Assembly (NCBI GenBank): GCA_030037315.1
Contig: JASHRM010000158.1
Span: 1-50,337, forward strand
Direction: 5' to 3'
From: Candidatus Acidiferrales bacterium
GTDB taxonomy: Bacteria > Acidobacteriota > Terriglobia > Acidiferrales > UBA7541
Length of the DNA: 50,337 bases
Shown: piece by piece, positions 15,636 to 24,565 of the stretch
Numbering within the stretch: the first letter of the stretch is position 1
Layout of the letters: the number at the start of each line of letters is the position of its first letter
Made by a program: the position numbers and the translations under genes
The notes under the pieces: generated by a model
Seen by the model: only the letters and a program-made list of their open reading frames with translations
Databases searched by the model: none
What the model was told of the DNA's origin: nothing

Positions 15636-18600
15636 GTGGCGGTCAGCGATGCGCTCATTGGGCAGATCGTTTCTCACTACCGCATCATTGAGAAGTTGGG
15701 CGGCGGCGGGATGGGAGTTGTGTACAAGGCAGAGGACGTAAAGCTCCGCCGACCCGTAGCACTGAAATTCCTGACGTCTGATTTGATCGGCGATCGCGCG
15801 GCCCTGGAGCGGTTCGAACGGGAAGCCCAAGCTGCATCAGCCCTGAATCATCCTGCCATTTGCACGGTTTATGAATGCGGCGAACACGCCAATCAACCAT
15901 TCCTTGCGATGGAGATGGTCGATGGATGTTCGTTACTCGCATTCCGCGAACGCAATCCGTCGATCGAATCCGTCAGAAACTTATTCAATCAGATCGCGAT
16001 GGCACTCGCTGTAGCCCACAGCGCCGGAATCGTTCACCGCGACATCAAGCCCGAAAACGTGATGGTAAGGAACGACGGCTATCTGAAGCTGATGGATTTC
16101 GGCCTCGCTCGATTTACCAGCCGCGCTTCGGAATCCACTGTCTTGACGTTACCCGGAACCGTGATCGGAACGGTTCGCTACATGTCTCCCGAACAAGTGC
16201 GCGGAGAAGACGTGTCCAACGCTTCAGACATTTTCTCGCTAGGGATTTTGATGTACGAGTTCTTGGCGGGGCGCCACCCCTTTGCCGCTTATTCATCAGC
16301 GGAAACCATGAGCGCGATACTGTCGGAGATTCCTCCCGCTCCCTCTCAGTTGAATCGCGAAATCTCACCCGCCATGGACGGCCTGATTCAAAAGATGCTG
16401 AACAAGGATCCGCAATTGCGGCCGACGGCGCCTGAAGTCTGCTCGGCTTTGGAGAGTGCGCTGATCACAAAGCCGGGTCATGTGCCAGGTGCCAGGGCCC
16501 GGCACGCATCCGAACTGGGCCGGGAGAAAGAACACGCTGAACTTTGGAAGGCATACCGTCATGTCGCTGAAGGTCGCGGACTTTTGGCCTGCCTCTCCGG
16601 TGAGCCCGGAATCGGCAAGACCACAATCGCTGAAGGATTTTTCGAAGAGCTCGCCATCACCGGCGAAACCTGTCTCGTGGCGCGAGGGAGATGCTCGGAA
16701 AGGTTTGCGGGTTCCGAAGCCTATCTGCCCCTACTGGAGGCCCTGGACGGCCTGTTGCAGGGGCCATCTCAGGGAACGGCGATTCGAGCCATGAAAACGC
16801 TTGCTCCCGCCTGGTTTGCGCAGGTCGCTGCGGCAGAAGCCGCCAGAGGAGACCAGCAGCCGGCGCAGACGGTGACGCAGGAGCAACTGAAGCGGCAGAT
16901 GGGAGCGCTGCTGCGAGAGCTATCGCGCACTTCGCCCGTAATTATTTTCCTCGATGATCTGCACTGGGCGGATACGGCGACGATCGATCTGCTTGCCTAC
17001 CTTGCGGCGAAGTTCGACGAGTTGCGGTTGCTCTTGATCGTCACCTATCGGCCGTCCGACCTCGGCGTGGTGAAGCATCCATTCTTGCCACTGAAATTAG
17101 ATCTTCAGGCGCGCGGCAAATGCAGAGAAATAGAGGTTGGCTTTCTCACTCTCCCCAAGATCGAATCGTATTTGGCATCGGAGTTTCCTGGATCGAAGCT
17201 CCCAGCGAGCTTCGCGCAACATCTCCACACACGCACGGAAGGCAATCCCCTGTTCCTGGTGAATTTGGTCGAGGATCTTCGAGATCGCCAGATCATTGCG
17301 CAGCAAGACGGGCAATGGACTCTGCGAGCTCCGCTCGACAGCGCAAACGTTGAGCTGCCCTCCTCGATTCGCAGTCTGATTGAGAGAAAACGAGCGAAAC
17401 TCTCCGAAGAAGACCAGCGTCTGCTCACTGCCGCCAGCGTGCAAGGTTACGAATTCGATTCCACCATTGTGGCGGAGGCCTTGGGACTCGATGTTGCGGA
17501 CGTAGAGGAAAAGTTATCCGCGCTCGAACACGTACATCGCTTTGTCCGAAACGCGGGAGAAGAGGAGTTTCCCGACAAAACGATTTCTTCGCACTATCAC
17601 TTCGTTCACATTCTTTATCAAAACGCCTTTTATGAAGCGCTTTCCCTCGCGCGCCGGCGTTCCCTCAGCGCCAAAGTGGCTCAATTCCTCGAGCAACACT
17701 ACGATTCGGACTTGACCCACGTCGCGATCCAGCTTGCGATGCTCTATGAAGCTGCGCGGGAGTTCGCGAAATCTTCCCGTTATTTTTTGCTTGCCGCCAG
17801 AAACGCCGCGCGCCTCTCGGCGCATCACGAGTCCGTCAAACTCGCCCGCCGCAGCTTGGAGCAAGTGAAATCGCTCCCGGAAGGCGAAGAGCGCATGAGA
17901 CGGGAGCTTAGTATTCAGAATGCGCTTGGATCGTCGCTGTTTCTTATCAAAGGCTACGGGGATGCCGAAGTCGAGCAGACCTTCCGACGCGCGGAGAGTC
18001 TTGCCAATCAAACCGGTGAAGTGAACGAACTCTTCGGGATTCTCCGGGGACTGTGTTTCTATTACGGCGTTCGTGGGCAGCTTTCGGTATGGCGGAACTT
18101 TTCCGGTCAAGTGCTGGAACTAGCAGAGCGAAGCGGCGATCCGGGGCTGCAGGTTCTAAGCTATCACCTGATCGGCGATCTTTATCTTTGGCTTGGCGAT
18201 TTTATCCAGTCGCGCGACTTCCTGCAAAAAGGTATCGGTCTTTATCGTGCGGAACGCGACCGTTCTTTGCCTGAGCGATTCGGAGCCTACGACTTGCTCG
18301 TGGGCTGCCGAATGTTTCTGGCGCACGACCTTTGGTATTTGGGCTATCCCGACCAAGCGCGTGACACAGTAGAAGAAGCGATTCGCTGGGCACGCGAGCT
18401 CAAGCACGCCTACAGCTTGGCTGCTGCATCAGCCCACTGCGCGTGGGTTTACATTCTGCGCCGCGAGCCTCAAATGGTGATGGAACGCGCGCAGGAATGT
18501 TTTCAGGTGTCCACCGATCATGGATTTCCATTTCATGTGGCGCACGCCAAGGCTTTTCGCGGCTGGGCGCTCTCCGAACAAGGCGAGGTCGAACGCGGAA

Positions 18601-19055
18601 TTACGGAGCTGCAAGAGGCGATGGAGCTTTACCGCGCAGCTGGAGCCATCGTGGAGCTTCCTTTCATGGCATTGCTGTTGGCGAGCGCGCTTGCGAAGAC
18701 GAAGCGATTCGATCTTGCCCTAAGAACGCTTGAGTCGGCATTGGACGGCTTCGACGGTTCTCCCTTATTTTGCGATGCCGAACTCGCCAGATGGAAAGGG
18801 GATCTGGTCTTGGCGCAAGGAGGCGAGACCGAGCAGGCTGAGTCTTATTTCCGCGGAGCTTTGGACATTGCGCGTCGTCAAAACGCCAAATCTTTGGAAT
18901 TACGCGCTGCGTTCAGTCTCGGCCGTGCTGTTACCAGCGAGAAACGAAAATCGGAGGCCAAACAGCGGCTTACGGAAATTTATTCGCAATTCTCTGAAGG
19001 TTTCAACACACCCGACCTCGTAGAGGCAAGGACTGCGTTGAAATCTCTTGGCTAA
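15636..19055 (+). CDS. Ser/Thr protein kinase fused to AAA ATPase and TPR repeats
   Basis: A 1139-residue cytoplasmic signalling protein. Residues 14-270 form a PknB-type kinase: Gly loop LGGGGMGVVYKA, catalytic Lys in VALKFL, HRDIKPEN with catalytic D136, DFG with D154, and the MSPEQ activation end. Residues 290-600 carry a signal-transduction ATPase: P-loop SGEPGIGKTT with K328 and Walker B FLDDLHW with D440-D441. The remainder is a long run of TPR-like helical repeats. This kinase-ATPase-TPR order is known from PknK-like and adenylate cyclase-like regulators. The start is GTG 15636; the kinase fold begins 15 residues later, so no longer start is needed. No transmembrane segment is seen, so a cytoplasmic signal is expected. 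The ligand is unknown. Confidence 0.9.
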   Translation: MAVSDALIGQIVSHYRIIEKLGGGGMGVVYKAEDVKLRRPVALKFLTSDLIGDRAALERFEREAQAASALNHPAICTVYECGEHANQPFLAMEMVDGCSLLAFRERNPSIESVRNLFNQIAMALAVAHSAGIVHRDIKPENVMVRNDGYLKLMDFGLARFTSRASESTVLTLPGTVIGTVRYMSPEQVRGEDVSNASDIFSLGILMYEFLAGRHPFAAYSSAETMSAILSEIPPAPSQLNREISPAMDGLIQKMLNKDPQLRPTAPEVCSALESALITKPGHVPGARARHASELGREKEHAELWKAYRHVAEGRGLLACLSGEPGIGKTTIAEGFFEELAITGETCLVARGRCSERFAGSEAYLPLLEALDGLLQGPSQGTAIRAMKTLAPAWFAQVAAAEAARGDQQPAQTVTQEQLKRQMGALLRELSRTSPVIIFLDDLHWADTATIDLLAYLAAKFDELRLLLIVTYRPSDLGVVKHPFLPLKLDLQARGKCREIEVGFLTLPKIESYLASEFPGSKLPASFAQHLHTRTEGNPLFLVNLVEDLRDRQIIAQQDGQWTLRAPLDSANVELPSSIRSLIERKRAKLSEEDQRLLTAASVQGYEFDSTIVAEALGLDVADVEEKLSALEHVHRFVRNAGEEEFPDKTISSHYHFVHILYQNAFYEALSLARRRSLSAKVAQFLEQHYDSDLTHVAIQLAMLYEAAREFAKSSRYFLLAARNAARLSAHHESVKLARRSLEQVKSLPEGEERMRRELSIQNALGSSLFLIKGYGDAEVEQTFRRAESLANQTGEVNELFGILRGLCFYYGVRGQLSVWRNFSGQVLELAERSGDPGLQVLSYHLIGDLYLWLGDFIQSRDFLQKGIGLYRAERDRSLPERFGAYDLLVGCRMFLAHDLWYLGYPDQARDTVEEAIRWARELKHAYSLAAASAHCAWVYILRREPQMVMERAQECFQVSTDHGFPFHVAHAKAFRGWALSEQGEVERGITELQEAMELYRAAGAIVELPFMALLLASALAKTKRFDLALRTLESALDGFDGSPLFCDAELARWKGDLVLAQGGETEQAESYFRGALDIARRQNAKSLELRAAFSLGRAVTSEKRKSEAKQRLTEIYSQFSEGFNTPDLVEARTALKSLG

Positions 19056-19080
19056 ACCTCGAAACGAGTGTTTGCGGCAT

Positions 19081-19734
19081 TTACTCATTTTTGCCGAGCT
19101 TCACCTCGAAGAACATCAATGGTTTGCTCGTGGGCAGGTTCGTCACGTCGGGGACGTAGATCGTCGCGGTGCGCGCGAGGGACACGTCGTCGCCAAGATT
19201 GAAAAATAGGAATCCGTGGACCGTGGCCATGGGCGGCACAACGTCAGCGTCCAGCGCGAACGGTTGTAGTTCATCCACCACTTTGTCCGTTTTCTTGTCG
19301 CTTATCGATCCGATGCCGACTGGAAAGCGCCGCGTCTTCGGGGCGGGCGGCCCATTGGGATGGGCGATCGTGCTGGCGACTTCTTTTATATCGAGCCAAT
19401 CGAGTTCCTGCTGGCTACCGTCCTGAAAATGCACCACAAGCTGAATGGTTTCGAGCTGGATGCGCATGGCCTGGCCGGATTCGTTGTGCAAGAAGACCTC
19501 GACTGGAAGAATTCCGACCTGGAGCGGATTGCTCTTGCCGAATTTCGATTTCGCACGCGCGAAATCAGAGTAGGCATCGGCGGAAACGGCCATGCCTTCG
19601 TGCCGATCGACCGGAAGCGACGATTTGGAGTCCGCCGCCGGTGCGGTCGCGGAATCTTGCCCGGGAATTGTGTGCGCAAAGCCCGAGGCGGCGAGCAAGA
19701 TCACAGTTGCAATTAGTAAGAAGGCTTGTCGCAT
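19081..19734 (-). CDS. Exported hypothetical protein
   Basis: A 217-residue protein with a clear Sec signal peptide (RQAFLLIATVILLAASGFAH). The mature part is beta-rich with segments such as VEVFLHNESGQAMRIQLETI and VVHFQDGSQQELDWLDI, suggesting an immunoglobulin-like fold. I do not recognise a family. The start ATG 19734 precedes the signal; 16 extra residues from an upstream in-frame start would disrupt it. It converges on the kinase gene, with 25 bases between stops. Confidence 0.6.
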   Translation of the reverse strand: MRQAFLLIATVILLAASGFAHTIPGQDSATAPAADSKSSLPVDRHEGMAVSADAYSDFARAKSKFGKSNPLQVGILPVEVFLHNESGQAMRIQLETIQLVVHFQDGSQQELDWLDIKEVASTIAHPNGPPAPKTRRFPVGIGSISDKKTDKVVDELQPFALDADVVPPMATVHGFLFFNLGDDVSLARTATIYVPDVTNLPTSKPLMFFEVKLGKNE

Positions 19735-19878
19735 TGGCTGGTTGTCGGATGCCCCAGAAACCGGGGGCGTTGTGCGACACATTTAGCAGAAAATCGCGCT
19801 TCGTGCCATTGCCAATCGATGGCTTGGCCGGTGCCTTTATAGTCGGACCGCGGCGGCCGACCGAAATGTAGATTGTGC

Positions 19879-19884
19879 TTGACA
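19879..19884 (+). promoter_or_regulatory. Candidate -35 box of the flavoprotein cluster
   Basis: A perfect TTGACA lies 63 bases upstream of the Tat-protein start, in the only sizeable gap before the cluster. At 16-18 bases downstream there is no good -10 (ACAATT / CAATTT / AATTTC), so the promoter is either weak, activator-dependent, or this hexamer is coincidental. Confidence 0.25.
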
Positions 19885-19946
19885 CATGGCGTTGCGCGTG
19901 ACAATTTCCCGCCCGTAAAAGTTTGTCCCAGCAGGAAAGGAACCAC

Positions 19947-20552
19947 ATGGCGAGCCGTAGAGAGTTTCTGCAAATAGGCGTTGCAGCTCTCGCTTTGCCC
20001 ATTTCGACGCGCGGCGTTTTGGCGCCGGCGCTAGCCGGATTGGAGACCGAGCCTTCAACGCCGCTTTATAAGGTGATTTACGACGAAAGATTTCCGGCGA
20101 GCCGCGCGTTCGCGGAGGAGTCCACGCGTTTCGGCGCGGAAATCCACGCGATCAAGGGCGATATCACGGATTTCTGGTATCACGACCTTTACTACCGCTG
20201 GAAGGAAAGCCCCGTGGCGATCGCCGGCCTCACGGCGCATGGCCCGATTTTCTGCATGGAAAGGCTCGCGTGGGACAATCGAATGCGCGTGGTATTTCGC
20301 GCCGATCACCGTTATCGCGAAGACGGTTCAATTGAGCACGCGCTTTCAGGCCCCGCGAATATGCTCCGCCAGGCTGCTGAATTGCGGGACGCGGACAGCG
20401 ACTGGACCACCGGCGTAGCGAACCTGGTGACTCACGTTCCCTTGAGCCGGGCGCAAACTTCGCAGACGAACATTGTGGCATCCACAGCGAAACATCCGGA
20501 CGATCCGGAACACCTCATTTCCTGGGTCATCGCTTCCGTCAAGCGAGCGTAA
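19947..20552 (+). CDS. Tat-signal protein of unknown function, first gene of the flavocytochrome cluster
   Basis: A 201-residue protein. The N terminus SRREFLQIG matches the twin-arginine consensus (S/T-R-R-x-F-L-K), followed by a hydrophobic stretch ALALPISTRGVLAPALA with a likely cleavage site near APALAG. Tat substrates are folded before export. The mature part of about 165 residues (KVIYDERFPASRAFAEE, DITDFWYHDLYYRW, HGPIFCMERLAW) has no domain that I recognise and no cofactor motif. The start ATG 19947 has AAGG five to eight bases upstream. It sits 27 bases before the first flavoprotein. Because the flavoproteins lack signals, this protein could act as a Tat escort; this is a hypothesis. 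Confidence 0.65.
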   Translation: MASRREFLQIGVAALALPISTRGVLAPALAGLETEPSTPLYKVIYDERFPASRAFAEESTRFGAEIHAIKGDITDFWYHDLYYRWKESPVAIAGLTAHGPIFCMERLAWDNRMRVVFRADHRYREDGSIEHALSGPANMLRQAAELRDADSDWTTGVANLVTHVPLSRAQTSQTNIVASTAKHPDDPEHLISWVIASVKRA

Positions 20553-20579
20553 GCCGAAAGTTTCGGTCAGGAGCGCGGA

Positions 20580-22220
20580 ATGAAAGTTCCACCTGGCGTA
20601 AGCACGAGCGATTTTTCCGAAGCGCTGCGGCAATTTGAGGAAGTGGTCGGCAAAGAATGGGTTTTCACCAGCGATGAAGACGTCGCGATGTATCGCGACG
20701 CGTATTCTCCTTTCTATGGCGAGGCGGATGAGCTGGTCGCGTCCGCAGCCGTCGCTCCCGATGGAGTGGAGCAGGTCCAGAAAATCGTAAGAATCGCGAA
20801 TCAGTACAAGATTCCGATCTACACGATTTCGACCGGAAAAAATCTGGGCTATGGCGGCTCCGCACCCTGTTATTCGGGCAGCGTTGTGCTTGATCTGAAG
20901 CGCATGAACCGCATTCTCGAAGTGAACGAGAAGAATGCGTACTGCCTTGTCGAACCCGGCGTCAGCTACTTCGACCTCTATCGCTACATTCAGGAAAAAG
21001 GAATCAGGCTGTGGGTGGACGTCCCCGATCCCGGCTGGGGCAGCCCAGTCGGAAATGCGCTGGATCGCGGCGGCGGGTATTTATTGCCGCAGTTTCGGAA
21101 TCATTTCGATTCTCATTGCGGAATGGAAGTGGTGCTGGCGAACGGCGAAATCCTGCGCACGGGCATGGGCGCTCTGCCAGGCGCGAAGACGTGGCAGGAG
21201 TACAAATCGGGCTTCGGTCCGTGGATCGATGGGGTTTTTTCGCAGTCGAATTTCGGCGTGGTGACGAAGATGGGATTCTGGATGTGCCCCGCGCCCGACT
21301 CGTATCAAGTTGGCACGGTTACGGTGCCGAAGTACAACGACCTGACTCAGCTGATCGATATTCTTGGATATCTCGAGAACACCGGGTGTACGAACGGCAT
21401 GCCGTTTTTGGGCAGCCCGATGCTCGCGCGAGGACCGATCGGCGAGCAAGGGCCTCTGGCCGATCCGGAGCTGACGGCGCTGCTCAATGACGAGAACGGA
21501 CCCGTGCCAGAAGAGATGGACGCCTACGCCGAGAAAAAAGGCGTTCACCAGTGGAGCTGCACCGTCAGCTTTTACGGCGGACCGCAGGCGAATGCCGGCA
21601 ACTGGGAATTTGCGAAAGAGAAGTTTTCCGCGATTCCGGGCGCGAAATTCACGGACGGCGGCGCGTACAAGCTGCCGCTAACCCCCGAAGTGCAAGCGAA
21701 ATTCAATCTGCCGCAATTCGGAATTCCCAGCTTGCAGATGTTTTCAATCGGCGCGCGGTCGGCGATCAATCCGACTCCGGGCGAGGGCCACATTTGGTTT
21801 TCGCCAATTATTCCGCGAACCGGCGAGGCAGTTTTCGAGGCCAATCGCGTTTTCCGGCAGGCGGCAAAGGAACTTGGCCTGCCCGTGCCGCCGTTCAGCC
21901 TGCCGACTTGCTATTGGGAGCGCGCGTTCATTTTCCTTTTTGGGTTCCCGATTACGCACGATCCGGAGACGAACAAGAAGAATCGGAAGGCGTTCCAGCA
22001 ACTGGTGAAAATCGCGGCAGAGCACGGCTGGGGTGAATACCGCACCGCGCCCGCGCATCAGGCGGCGGTGATGGACACATACTCCTTCAACAATCACGCG
22101 CTGCTGCGTTTCCACGAAACGTTGAAGGACGCCGTCGACCCGAATGGAATTTTGTCGGCTGGGCGCTACGGAATTTGGCCGAAACATCTGCGCGACTCAC
22201 ACACATGGAGAAGTTCATGA
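20580..22220 (+). CDS. VAO/PCMH-type FAD-dependent dehydrogenase, copy 1
   Basis: A 546-residue flavoprotein of the vanillyl-alcohol oxidase / 4-cresol dehydrogenase class (FAD-binding 4 plus a C-terminal substrate domain), predicted to oxidise para-alkyl- or para-hydroxymethyl-phenols. It has the FAD loop STGKNLGYGG, with Y91 matching VAO Tyr108. D150 in DVPDPGWGS matches VAO Asp170. H404 in GHIWFSPI aligns with the FAD-linking His422 of VAO. E486-Y487-R488 (GWGEYRT) aligns with VAO Tyr503/Arg504. No signal peptide is present. Differences from its sisters: Gly at position 47 where the other three have a His, and an insertion in GGGYLLPQFRNHF. The stop overlaps the start of the first cytochrome gene (ATGA). 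Confidence 0.88.
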   Translation: MKVPPGVSTSDFSEALRQFEEVVGKEWVFTSDEDVAMYRDAYSPFYGEADELVASAAVAPDGVEQVQKIVRIANQYKIPIYTISTGKNLGYGGSAPCYSGSVVLDLKRMNRILEVNEKNAYCLVEPGVSYFDLYRYIQEKGIRLWVDVPDPGWGSPVGNALDRGGGYLLPQFRNHFDSHCGMEVVLANGEILRTGMGALPGAKTWQEYKSGFGPWIDGVFSQSNFGVVTKMGFWMCPAPDSYQVGTVTVPKYNDLTQLIDILGYLENTGCTNGMPFLGSPMLARGPIGEQGPLADPELTALLNDENGPVPEEMDAYAEKKGVHQWSCTVSFYGGPQANAGNWEFAKEKFSAIPGAKFTDGGAYKLPLTPEVQAKFNLPQFGIPSLQMFSIGARSAINPTPGEGHIWFSPIIPRTGEAVFEANRVFRQAAKELGLPVPPFSLPTCYWERAFIFLFGFPITHDPETNKKNRKAFQQLVKIAAEHGWGEYRTAPAHQAAVMDTYSFNNHALLRFHETLKDAVDPNGILSAGRYGIWPKHLRDSHTWRSS

Positions 22221-22606
22221 ACGCGCGCGTCGTGATCATCATAGGGGCAGTGCTACTTTCTTTCGGTGCGCAACGATGTAACGGTCAGGAAGTCTCGCGC
22301 TCCTCGGCGTGGACCCGGACGACAATTTCAGGCCAAGGCCAGCCGAAAGGCTACGTGCAATTCGAGAATTACTGCTCGATGTGCCACGGGCCGGGGCCTG
22401 GACAACCGGGCACGATGGCGCTGCAGGCGAAATACAAAGGCGCGGAGCCGGCTCTGCTTGCGGACCGGACGGACTTGAACGGTGCGGTGATAAAAGCCTA
22501 TGTGCGCAACGGCATCTCGATCATGCCGATTTTTCGCAAGACGGAAATCAGCGACGCAAATCTGGATCTGATTGCGGAATACCTGACGCGCAACAATAAG
22601 AAATAA
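22217..22606 (+). CDS. Small exported c-type cytochrome, partner of copy 1
   Basis: A 129-residue class I cytochrome c. The N-terminal signal is NARVVIIIGAVLLSFGAQRCNG. The haem site is CSMCH with C53, C56 and H57. A C-terminal Met in NGISIMPIF is the probable sixth ligand. This is the architecture of PchC, the cytochrome subunit of 4-cresol dehydrogenase, which takes electrons from the flavoprotein in the periplasm. The start ATG 22217 has GGAG six bases upstream and overlaps the flavoprotein stop; a start at 22205 is an alternative. The last 20 residues (FRKTEISDANLDLIAEYL then RNNKK) are nearly the same as in the second cytochrome, indicating duplication. Confidence 0.9.
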   Translation: MNARVVIIIGAVLLSFGAQRCNGQEVSRSSAWTRTTISGQGQPKGYVQFENYCSMCHGPGPGQPGTMALQAKYKGAEPALLADRTDLNGAVIKAYVRNGISIMPIFRKTEISDANLDLIAEYLTRNNKK

Positions 22607-22631
22607 GAATTTTCCGAAAAGGGAGCCCTGC

Positions 22632-24212
22632 GTGAAAGTTCCTCCCGGCCTGAGCGCCAAGGATTTTTCCGACGTAGTCAAGCAATGGACTGAAATCGTA
22701 GGCAAGGAATGGATCTTCACGTCCGATGAGGATGTGGAGATGTATCGCGACTACTATTCCCCGCTATGGCATGAGGATAATGACCCGGTTCCCTCCGCCG
22801 CGGTTGCACCCGATGGCGTCGAGCAGATTCAGGCGGTCCTGAAGGTCGCAAACGAATACAAGGTTCCGCTCTGGACGATTTCCACGGGAAAAAATCTGGG
22901 ATACGGCGGTTCGGCGCCGCTGTTGAGCGGAAGCGCGGTGCTCGATCTAAAGCGGATGAACCGCGTTCTCGAAGTGAACGACAAGAATCACTACGCGCTA
23001 GTCGAGCCGGGCGTCAGCTACTTCGATCTTTATCGCTACATTCGCCAACACAACCTCAAGGTGTGGCTCGATCCGCCCGATCCGGGATGGGGCAGCCCCG
23101 TCGGCAATTCTCTCGACCGCGGCGGCGGGTACACGCCGATGCGCGACCACTTCGATAATCACTGCGGAATGGAAGTGGTGCTGGCAAATGGCGAAGTGAT
23201 TCGCACCGGCATGGGCGCTCTGCCCGGATCTAAGACATGGCAGCAGTACAAATATGGCTTCGGGCCATACATCGACGGCATGTTTTCGCAGTCGAACTTC
23301 GGCGTCGTGACAAAAATGGGATTTTGGCTCCTGCCGGAGCCTGAGGCTTATCTTTCCGGTACAGTCACGGTGCCGAAGCACGATGACATCTACAAGATGG
23401 TGGAAGTGTTCGCCTACCTGGTGGATTCCAGCATTGTGCAGGCAACGACGCTGATCACGAGTCCGCTGTGGTACGTGCGCAATGATCCTGAGCTGACGGG
23501 GATTCGCGAACACGGCACCACGCAGGATCTCGACGCATACGCGGCGCGAAAAGGTGCGGCGTATTGGAGCGTTTCGCTGCCGTTTTACGGGCCGGCCAAA
23601 GTCGTGGCGGCGCAATGGGAATTCGCGAAGGAAAAATTCTCGGCGGCGATTCCAGGTGCGAAATTTCTGGACGGCGCTTCCTACCGGTTCCCCTTGAGCG
23701 ATGAGCAAGTGGCAAAGATGGCGGATACCGTTCCGTTCGGGATTCCGAGCTTGTCGATATTTTCGATGATCGGGAAGAACATCGGGCACTTGGGATTCTC
23801 CCCGATCATTCCGATGACGGGCGAAGCGGTGCTCGAATCGCAGCGCGTATTTACCCAGGTTTATAGGGACCTCGGGTCGCCCGAAGGCGAGGCGGCCTCG
23901 TTTCCGGTGTTCTCATTTTTCGCGCGTGCGTTCGTGAACATTTACCTTTTCCCCATCGAGCACGACGTGGAAAAGAATCGCAAGACGCGCGAGATTTACC
24001 GGCGGTTGATCAAGGAATCGGCGGCGCGCGGCTGGGGTGAATACCGCACACACACAACGTTTATGAAAGACATCGCCGAGACGTATTCCTTCAACAATCA
24101 TTCCCTGCTGCGATTTCACGAGATGATCAAGGACGCGGTTGATCCGAACGGCATTCTTTCGCCGGGCAAGTCCGGCATCTGGCCAAAACGCATGAGGACG
24201 GCAAAGGCATGA
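22632..24212 (+). CDS. VAO/PCMH-type FAD-dependent dehydrogenase, copy 2
   Basis: A 526-residue flavoprotein. Catalytic-site residues line up with the other copies: Y91 (GYGG), D150 (DPPDPGWGS), H386 (GHLGFSPI; VAO His422 position) and E470-Y471-R472 (GWGEYRT). In addition it has H47 in SPLWHE, close to the place where VAO has His61. The start is GTG 22632, preceded by GGGAG. No export signal. The stop overlaps the ATG of the second cytochrome (ATGA), so flavoprotein and cytochrome should be made together. It belongs to a compact run of same-strand genes with short or negative spacing. Confidence 0.88.
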   Translation: MKVPPGLSAKDFSDVVKQWTEIVGKEWIFTSDEDVEMYRDYYSPLWHEDNDPVPSAAVAPDGVEQIQAVLKVANEYKVPLWTISTGKNLGYGGSAPLLSGSAVLDLKRMNRVLEVNDKNHYALVEPGVSYFDLYRYIRQHNLKVWLDPPDPGWGSPVGNSLDRGGGYTPMRDHFDNHCGMEVVLANGEVIRTGMGALPGSKTWQQYKYGFGPYIDGMFSQSNFGVVTKMGFWLLPEPEAYLSGTVTVPKHDDIYKMVEVFAYLVDSSIVQATTLITSPLWYVRNDPELTGIREHGTTQDLDAYAARKGAAYWSVSLPFYGPAKVVAAQWEFAKEKFSAAIPGAKFLDGASYRFPLSDEQVAKMADTVPFGIPSLSIFSMIGKNIGHLGFSPIIPMTGEAVLESQRVFTQVYRDLGSPEGEAASFPVFSFFARAFVNIYLFPIEHDVEKNRKTREIYRRLIKESAARGWGEYRTHTTFMKDIAETYSFNNHSLLRFHEMIKDAVDPNGILSPGKSGIWPKRMRTAKA

Positions 24213-24562
24213 ACATGAAAAAAGCTGCTGTGCTGCTGATATTGATGTTGACTGCCGCGACATTCGCGTGGGCCGGGCCGCCACAGGAGAAGGACTCACA
24301 ACTCGAGCGCGGGCACAAGGTCTACGACAAGTGGTGCTTTCCGTGCCACGGCACGGGCGTCGGCAAGCCGGGCACGGACGCGCTGAAGGCTCGCGGGCAA
24401 AATCCCGCAGTGCTTGAAGAACGCACCGATCTCACGGCGGCATTGATCAATACAGTGGTTCGGCACGGCGTGGGATTCATGCCCGTTTTCCGCAAAACGG
24501 AAATCAGCGACGCCGAACTCGACGCAATTGACGCTTATTTGATGCGCAACAATAAGAAGTAA
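24209..24562 (+). CDS. Small exported c-type cytochrome, partner of copy 2
   Basis: A 117-residue cytochrome c with a Lys-rich, hydrophobic Sec signal (KKAAVLLILMLTAATFAWAG). The haem motif is CFPCH with C43, C46 and H47, and the probable Met ligand is in GVGFMPVF. It shares with the first cytochrome the spacing of the haem and Met motifs and the C-terminal ...FRKTEISDAELDAIDAYL pattern ending RNNKK. It is presumably the electron acceptor of copy 2, and perhaps of copies 3 and 4, which have no cytochrome gene of their own. It starts inside the stop codon of the flavoprotein. Confidence 0.9.
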   Translation: MNMKKAAVLLILMLTAATFAWAGPPQEKDSQLERGHKVYDKWCFPCHGTGVGKPGTDALKARGQNPAVLEERTDLTAALINTVVRHGVGFMPVFRKTEISDAELDAIDAYLMRNNKK

Positions 24563-24565
24563 ACG

